NCBI GenBank assembly: GCA_036746315.1
Contig: DAIOEK010000004.1
Coordinates: 1-64,000, forward strand
DNA length: 64,000 nucleotides
Direction: 5' to 3'
Origin: DAIOEK01 sp036746315
Lineage (GTDB): Bacteria > Chloroflexota > Anaerolineae > Anaerolineales > Anaerolineaceae
Shown: positions 59,656-64,000 of the stretch, one piece after another
Position numbering within the stretch: the first letter of the stretch is position 1
Layout: each line of letters opens with the position of its first letter
Notes under the pieces: generated by a model
Told to the model about the DNA's origin: nothing
What the model saw: only the letters and a program-made list of their open reading frames with translations
The model's database searches: none
Made by a program: the position numbers and the translations under genes

Positions 59656-61878
59656 TTACTTTAGCTTGCCCAATCCCTTCAGCACCCTTTCAGGCACCAG
59701 CGGGAATTGATCGAACCAAACGCCGGTGGCGTCATGTACAGCAGCCGTCACCGCCGATGCCAGCGGCAGATAGGGCATTTCCCCCATCCCTCTCGCACCG
59801 AATGGACCATTTTCGTCCGGCACTTCAATCAGGATGGACTGCACCTGTTCGGGCACATCCAATACGGTGGGGATCAGGTACGTGGAAAGCGTGGGGGTCA
59901 GGGTGCGTCCATCCTTCTGGATGAAGTTTTCCAGAATTGCGTAACCGGCAGCCTGCACCACCGCCCCTTCCACCTGACCCTGTGCCTGCTGCGGATTAAT
60001 CGCCTTGCCAACATCATCGGCACAGATCACATTCACCAAACGCACTTCACCGGTATCTGTATCCACTTCAGTTTCCACCACCTCGGCAACATACCCGTAG
60101 GCAAAGTTCGGCTCGCATTTTCCGGTTTCCGGGTCATAAGGCGTGGTTTTCGGTGGAATATAAGTATAGGTGGCTTCGGCAGGTCTTTCTTCATTCTGCC
60201 ATTTCTTCAATACTTCCGCCGCCGCACCACGGATGGAGTTTCCGCTCATAAATGTCATGCGCGATGCAGACACACTGCCTGAATTCTCTGTAACAGCGGT
60301 ATCCGAAGTGATCAGAATTACTTTCTCCAACTGGATATTCAAGGCATCCGCCGCCATTTGCCGCATTGCAGTATGCACCCCCTGTCCGACTTCCGCCGCG
60401 GCGTGATACAACAATGCCTCTTCGATTTCTGTTTTACCTTTCAACACAATGCGGGCGGTGCATTTCTCGGGGGCGCCAAAGGAAAATCCCACGTTCTTGA
60501 AGGCGCAGCTAAATCCGAACCCGCGCTTCAGGTAGGGTTTATTCTTTGTGTCCTCCGGCATGGATTTTGGCGCCTTCCAGCCATGTTCCGTTTTCTGCCA
60601 GCCGGCAGCCAGGGCGGCTTTTTCAACTACTTCCGGCAGGCTGACATATCCCGGCAGCGGAGTTCCCACCGTCAGCACCGAACCGGTGTGCAGAATATTC
60701 TTCAAGCGGATTTCGACCGGGTCCATGCCCAGTTTTTCGGCGAGCTTGTTCATCTGCGATTCGGCAGCGAACGCGCCCTGCGGTCCCCCGAATCCGCGAA
60801 AAGCTCCATTGGGGATGTTATTGGTATAAACCGAATAGCTGTCCACCCGTACATTGGGGATCTCGTACGGACCGGTGCACATCAGGGTGGCATTCCCCAA
60901 TACCTTGGGTGAGGTGTAGATATAGGCGCCGCCATCCGAATAAACATCCACTTCCGCTACGATCACCTTGCCCTCTTTGGTCGCGCCCCAACGGGTCTTA
61001 ATAAAATAGGGGTGGCGTTTGTGGTGCCCGATGATCGATTCTTCCCGGCTCCAGATGATTTTTACCGGGCGCGGGTTGCCCATTGCGTTCAATTTGAACG
61101 CCGCCAGGGCAAGAATGATCTGAACGGACATGTCTTCCCGTCCGCCAAACGCGCCACCTATTGCCGGGTAGATGACCCTCACCCGCTCTTCAGGCAGATT
61201 GAGCGCATGGGCGATCTGTTCCCGGTCTTCGTGTGTCCACTGCCCGGCAACAACCACCGTAACGCGGTCATCTTCATCGATGTAGCCCAGCCCGGCTTCC
61301 GGCTGCAAATAGGCATGTTCCTGCGCGGGGGTCGCATACTCACCTTCCACGATCACATCCGCTTTTTCGAATGCCTCTTCAATGTTGCCATTGCGGACGC
61401 GATAGTGCACGAACGTATTGGAATCACGGTCCGGATGAAGCAGCATGGCATCCGGTTTCATTGCCTCGAAGACATCAGTCAGCACCGGCAGGTCTTCATA
61501 ATCCACCTGGATCAACTTAACTGCCCGGGCGGCAATCTCTTCCGTTTCGGCAATCACCACCGCCACCTGGTCGCCGATAAACCGCACCCGGTCGCAATAT
61601 GGTTTGGCTGATCCGGGTCCGCATAAAACCGGCTGGTCCTTCAATCCCAATCCATATTCATTCACCGGCACATCTTTGGATGTCAATACCGCAAGCACAC
61701 CCGGCAGGCTTTCAGCCGCCCAGGTGTCTATCCGTTTCACCAGGGCATGTGGTCGGTTGGCAAAAAGTACTTTGAGGTATGCCTGATTCGGCAGATTAAT
61801 ATCGCCGGGGTATGCGGCGGTGCCTTTCACTTTTTCGAGAGCATCGATGCGGGTAACAGATTGCCCTACATAATCCAT
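59656..61878 (-). CDS. xdhA: Molybdenum hydroxylase large (molybdopterin-binding) subunit, xanthine dehydrogenase family
   Basis: 740 residues. The aldehyde oxidase/xanthine dehydrogenase hammerhead domain (about 1-130) is followed by the molybdopterin domain with GGAFGGREDM, GAFRGFGGPQ and GQGVHTAM. The C-terminal GPFGARGMGEMP carries the catalytic Glu. The CoxL-type active-site loop with selanyl-cysteine is not recognised. It hydroxylates purines, aldehydes or aromatics with water as oxygen source; the substrate is unassigned. The next genes are yqeB and yqeC. GGAGG upstream supports the start. Confidence 0.9.
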   Translation of the reverse strand: MDYVGQSVTRIDALEKVKGTAAYPGDINLPNQAYLKVLFANRPHALVKRIDTWAAESLPGVLAVLTSKDVPVNEYGLGLKDQPVLCGPGSAKPYCDRVRFIGDQVAVVIAETEEIAARAVKLIQVDYEDLPVLTDVFEAMKPDAMLLHPDRDSNTFVHYRVRNGNIEEAFEKADVIVEGEYATPAQEHAYLQPEAGLGYIDEDDRVTVVVAGQWTHEDREQIAHALNLPEERVRVIYPAIGGAFGGREDMSVQIILALAAFKLNAMGNPRPVKIIWSREESIIGHHKRHPYFIKTRWGATKEGKVIVAEVDVYSDGGAYIYTSPKVLGNATLMCTGPYEIPNVRVDSYSVYTNNIPNGAFRGFGGPQGAFAAESQMNKLAEKLGMDPVEIRLKNILHTGSVLTVGTPLPGYVSLPEVVEKAALAAGWQKTEHGWKAPKSMPEDTKNKPYLKRGFGFSCAFKNVGFSFGAPEKCTARIVLKGKTEIEEALLYHAAAEVGQGVHTAMRQMAADALNIQLEKVILITSDTAVTENSGSVSASRMTFMSGNSIRGAAAEVLKKWQNEERPAEATYTYIPPKTTPYDPETGKCEPNFAYGYVAEVVETEVDTDTGEVRLVNVICADDVGKAINPQQAQGQVEGAVVQAAGYAILENFIQKDGRTLTPTLSTYLIPTVLDVPEQVQSILIEVPDENGPFGARGMGEMPYLPLASAVTAAVHDATGVWFDQFPLVPERVLKGLGKLK

Positions 61879-61905
61879 AGAAACCTCCAGGGGTGCGTTT
61901 GAATT

Positions 61906-62262
61906 CTAGCGTTTTCGTTTAAGGGGAGGCAGGTCGGGGGGAATATAACGTTTGGGACCGAACAGCCCAAACATCATATAAGTGACCAGCTGGAAAAATG
62001 CAAAAGCAAAGAAGCACAACATTACGGTAATGAACAGCTTCATCAGAATCAGCGGATCAGTTGGCCAATTGATGACAAACTCCGGCGGAATGGGAAACCA
62101 ATGTTCCGTCTGGTTGTACTCGAGTATGACGCCGGATGCAAGGAATGAGAGGATTGGAATAAAGATCATTAATACGAATCCAACTCCCCTCCAAACCGGA
62201 TGTATCCGATTTTTTTTGCGATTTGACTCTCTTTCTTTTGAGAAAAAACTGTGTCTTTCCAT
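61906..62262 (-). CDS. Uncharacterised two-helix membrane protein
   Basis: 118 residues with two membrane helices (about 26-47 and 75-98) and Lys/Arg-rich termini. I do not recognise the family. It is encoded between the fused FAD/Fe-S subunit and the large subunit of the molybdenum hydroxylase, with short gaps on both sides and a GAGAGGATGTGA ribosome-binding region. It might anchor the hydroxylase to the membrane, which is only a positional inference. Confidence 0.7.
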   Translation of the reverse strand: MERHSFFSKERESNRKKNRIHPVWRGVGFVLMIFIPILSFLASGVILEYNQTEHWFPIPPEFVINWPTDPLILMKLFITVMLCFFAFAFFQLVTYMMFGLFGPKRYIPPDLPPLKRKR

Positions 62263-62265
62263 CTT

Positions 62266-63675
62266 TCACATCCTCTCGCTTGCCTTTTCGATGGCTCTGA
62301 CAATTTTATAATATCCGGTGCAGCGGCACAGGTTCCCTGTAATGGATTCCCTGATCTGCCTCTGGTCGGGATGCGGAACTTCTTCGAGCAGCTTCACCGC
62401 CGACATCACAAAACCGGGCGTGCAATAACCGCATTGCACCGCCCCCTCCTCGATAAAGCTCTGCTGCACCGGGTGGAGTGCCTCTTCGGGAGAGACCCCT
62501 TCGATGGTCACAATCTCTGCCATGTGCGCCCGCGGCGCCGGAACCAGGCACGCCATAACCGCCTTGCCGTCCAGGTAAACAGTACAGGCACCGCACTCAC
62601 CCTCGGCGCAGCCCTCTTTGACACCAAGCATCCCGGCATCTTCGCGCAGAAAACGCAGCAGAGTTTTCGATTGTCCGGTCTCGTAGGTTTGGGTAACGCC
62701 GTTGATGGTTGTGGTGATGGATACCGTACGGTCAATGGCGGTGGCAGCCGTATATACCGAATTTTTATCCGATTTGCCCCACAACAAGATCGGCTCTTCG
62801 GGTACACCCTCCCGCTCGGTGCCCCGCAGCAGCGCAGCGAGCGCACGGGTGGTCATCACTTTGACAATATGGTCGCGATAGGCAGCCGAGGAGCGGATGT
62901 CATCGATCGGATGAATGTCCTCCACGACCAACCCAGGGATTTCCTCCAGCGCTGTCTGTTCAAACTGCCTGCCAATCAGCGCCTTTTCCGCCTTTGCGGC
63001 ATGGACGATCGTCGGTGCGACCGCCCCCAAAGTAATTGATGCCTTGACGATCTTTGTTTGCTGAACATCAAGAATGATCGCCAGGTTGATGACGGAAATT
63101 GCCTGTGCTTTTCGCAAGGCGAATTTGATAAAAACACCCCGGGCAGTAGCGGGCATGGCAGGGAAGCTGACCTCTTCCAACATTTCTTCCGGCTGCATTA
63201 CGGTTTTTCGCACACCGGTATAGAACTCCGCCAGCGGTATGATGCGGGAACCTTTCTGCGAGCGCAAATGCACCTGCGCTCCCAACCCCATGAGTGGAGT
63301 AATGCTGTCATTGGCAGGAGAGGCGGTGATCAGGTTCCCGGCAATCGTCCCTCGGTTGCGGATTTGCGGAGAGCCCACCATCCAGCAAGCCTGCACCAGC
63401 GGGAAAGCCTTTTCGTGCAGTAATTTGGATGCGGCTACCTGGTTATGGGTTACATTGGCGCCCAAATGGATCGTGTTGGTTGCATCGATCCAGATTTTGT
63501 CCAACCCGTCCAGTCGGGAAATATCCACCAGGGTGGTGATGCCTTTGCGGACACCACGTTCCATCTCCAGGATCAAATCCGTCCCGCCAGCCACGATACG
63601 CGCAGAACCCTTTCCCTCTGCCAAAATCGCCAGCACCTCATCCACCGATGACGGTATGTTATAGCTCTGCCACAT
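62266..63675 (-). CDS. Molybdenum hydroxylase FAD-binding and [2Fe-2S] subunits, fused
   Basis: 469 residues from ATG 63673-63675, with GGAGGTTGT upstream. Residues about 1-285 are a CoxM-type FAD domain (ARIVAGGTDLI, GSPQIRNRGTIAGNL). Residues about 315-469 are a CoxS-type iron-sulphur domain with CAEGECGACTVYLDG and, C-terminally, CGYCTPGF and CRCTGYY. The order FAD then Fe-S is the reverse of that in eukaryotic xanthine dehydrogenase. It passes electrons from the molybdenum subunit to FAD. Confidence 0.92.
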   Translation of the reverse strand: MWQSYNIPSSVDEVLAILAEGKGSARIVAGGTDLILEMERGVRKGITTLVDISRLDGLDKIWIDATNTIHLGANVTHNQVAASKLLHEKAFPLVQACWMVGSPQIRNRGTIAGNLITASPANDSITPLMGLGAQVHLRSQKGSRIIPLAEFYTGVRKTVMQPEEMLEEVSFPAMPATARGVFIKFALRKAQAISVINLAIILDVQQTKIVKASITLGAVAPTIVHAAKAEKALIGRQFEQTALEEIPGLVVEDIHPIDDIRSSAAYRDHIVKVMTTRALAALLRGTEREGVPEEPILLWGKSDKNSVYTAATAIDRTVSITTTINGVTQTYETGQSKTLLRFLREDAGMLGVKEGCAEGECGACTVYLDGKAVMACLVPAPRAHMAEIVTIEGVSPEEALHPVQQSFIEEGAVQCGYCTPGFVMSAVKLLEEVPHPDQRQIRESITGNLCRCTGYYKIVRAIEKASERM

Positions 63676-63692
63676 ACAACCTCCTGCCATGA

Positions 63693-64000
63693 TTATGATT
63701 GCTGCATCGTCATTTGTTTACCGGAGGCATCATTTTTGATCATCATCACCTCCGCCATGATACTCACGGCGATCTCCTCCGGTGTCTCCGCTTTCAACTC
63801 CAATCCTATTGGAGAGATTACCTTGCCCAGCTCTGTTTCGCCGACCCCATTTGCCAGCAAATTCCTGCGGGTGGTGATCCAGCGTTTTTTTGATCCGATT
63901 ACGCCGATATAAGGCGCCGGCGTCTCCAGCAGCGGGGGCAAACCATCCGTGTCAATGGGAACGCCGCGGGTTGTCAAAATAAAATAGGTCTGTCGATTGA
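63693..64000 (-). CDS. XdhC/CoxI-family protein, C-terminal part (runs off the window edge)
   Basis: The frame is open at base 64000, so only the last ~102 residues are present. ILTTRGVPIDTDGLPPLLE and YIGVIGSKKRW, and later GLELKAETPEEIAVSIMAEVM, are the XdhC Rossmann domain. XdhC proteins bind and insert the sulphurated molybdenum cofactor into xanthine dehydrogenase-type enzymes. It is the upstream gene of this operon within the window, 17 bp before the fused FAD/Fe-S gene. Confidence 0.88.
   Translation of the reverse strand, partial: NRQTYFILTTRGVPIDTDGLPPLLETPAPYIGVIGSKKRWITTRRNLLANGVGETELGKVISPIGLELKAETPEEIAVSIMAEVMMIKNDASGKQMTMQQS

Noticed and set aside
1..64000. CRISPR arrays, tRNA or rRNA genes, insertion sequences and prophage genes
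   Set aside because: No regularly spaced repeats, no tRNA cloverleaf or rRNA segment, and no transposase, integrase or phage structural protein was recognised in any frame.

Overview
The window looks like chromosomal backbone from an uncultured member of the Chloroflexota, probably Anaerolineae. This is an inference from gene content and style: moderate-to-high GC, lipoproteins with Thr/Pro-rich linkers, an rpmH-rnpA-yidD-yidC-jag block without dnaA, a fused nuoCD, ROK-controlled sugar genes, ferredoxin-dependent 2-oxoacid oxidoreductase and a CoxL-type molybdenum hydroxylase cluster. No marker gene such as 16S rRNA is present to prove it. I saw no phage, insertion sequence, CRISPR array, tRNA or rRNA. 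The DNA is a scaffold: a 100-N gap at 54435-54534 is bounded by the same 55 bp on both sides, so it is probably an unmerged assembly overlap.

Layout. 1-3.95 kb (minus strand) is a ROK-regulated sugar operon: ROK regulator, ROK-like kinase, PIG-L deacetylase and the start of an ABC substrate-binding lipoprotein. 4.3-7.8 kb (plus) holds pyrimidine-nucleoside phosphorylase and two tandem metallophosphoesterase lipoproteins. 7.9-11.4 kb is an isoleucine T-box leader and ileS. 11.4-15.6 kb (minus) has a small DMT transporter and the jag-yidC-(beta-propeller lipoprotein)-yidD-rnpA-rpmH block. 15.6-18.95 kb is a KimA-like potassium transporter with two TrkA-type regulators. 19.1-20.3 kb is tatA-tatB-tatC. 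20.3-24.8 kb carries mtaB, a lipoprotein, a TPR protein, a cold-shock gene and a DUF218 protein. 24.8-32.9 kb is amino-acid and central metabolism: PatB-type lyase, threonine synthase with a receiver-like tail, argF, rocD, a CoA-transferase and pyruvate kinase.

32.9-37.6 kb is a partner-switching module (SpoIIE phosphatase with about six GAF domains, RsbW-like kinase, STAS protein). 37.9-41.6 kb is a GntR-korA-korB operon with two copies of a perfect palindromic operator. 41.6-47.8 kb has a second PIG-L deacetylase, a RicT/PSP1 protein and an operon nuoB-nuoCD-nuoI-(CxxC protein)-mrp, divergent from a cysteine-bearing ArsR-type regulator. 48.5-52.7 kb holds a B3/B4 protein and a tandem-MerR regulator followed by a three-gene ABC-2 exporter. 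52.8-54.3 kb is a phytoene-desaturase-like oxidoreductase. 54.7-56.9 kb is glmS with a long leader that carries a divergent glmS ribozyme. 56.9-64 kb is a molybdenum hydroxylase operon with YqeB and YqeC, the signature of selenium-dependent molybdenum hydroxylases.

The most interesting signals are the glmS ribozyme candidate with an insertion in its core, the threonine synthase-receiver fusion, the GxHH-type IleRS behind a T-box, the complex I-Mrp-CxxC neighbourhood, the shared dyad before the MerR gene and its ABC exporter, and a recurring TATAAT-like box 6-8 nt before start codons that suggests several leaderless transcripts. I did not find a clearly new multi-gene system; most of the window is recognisable housekeeping and energy metabolism.
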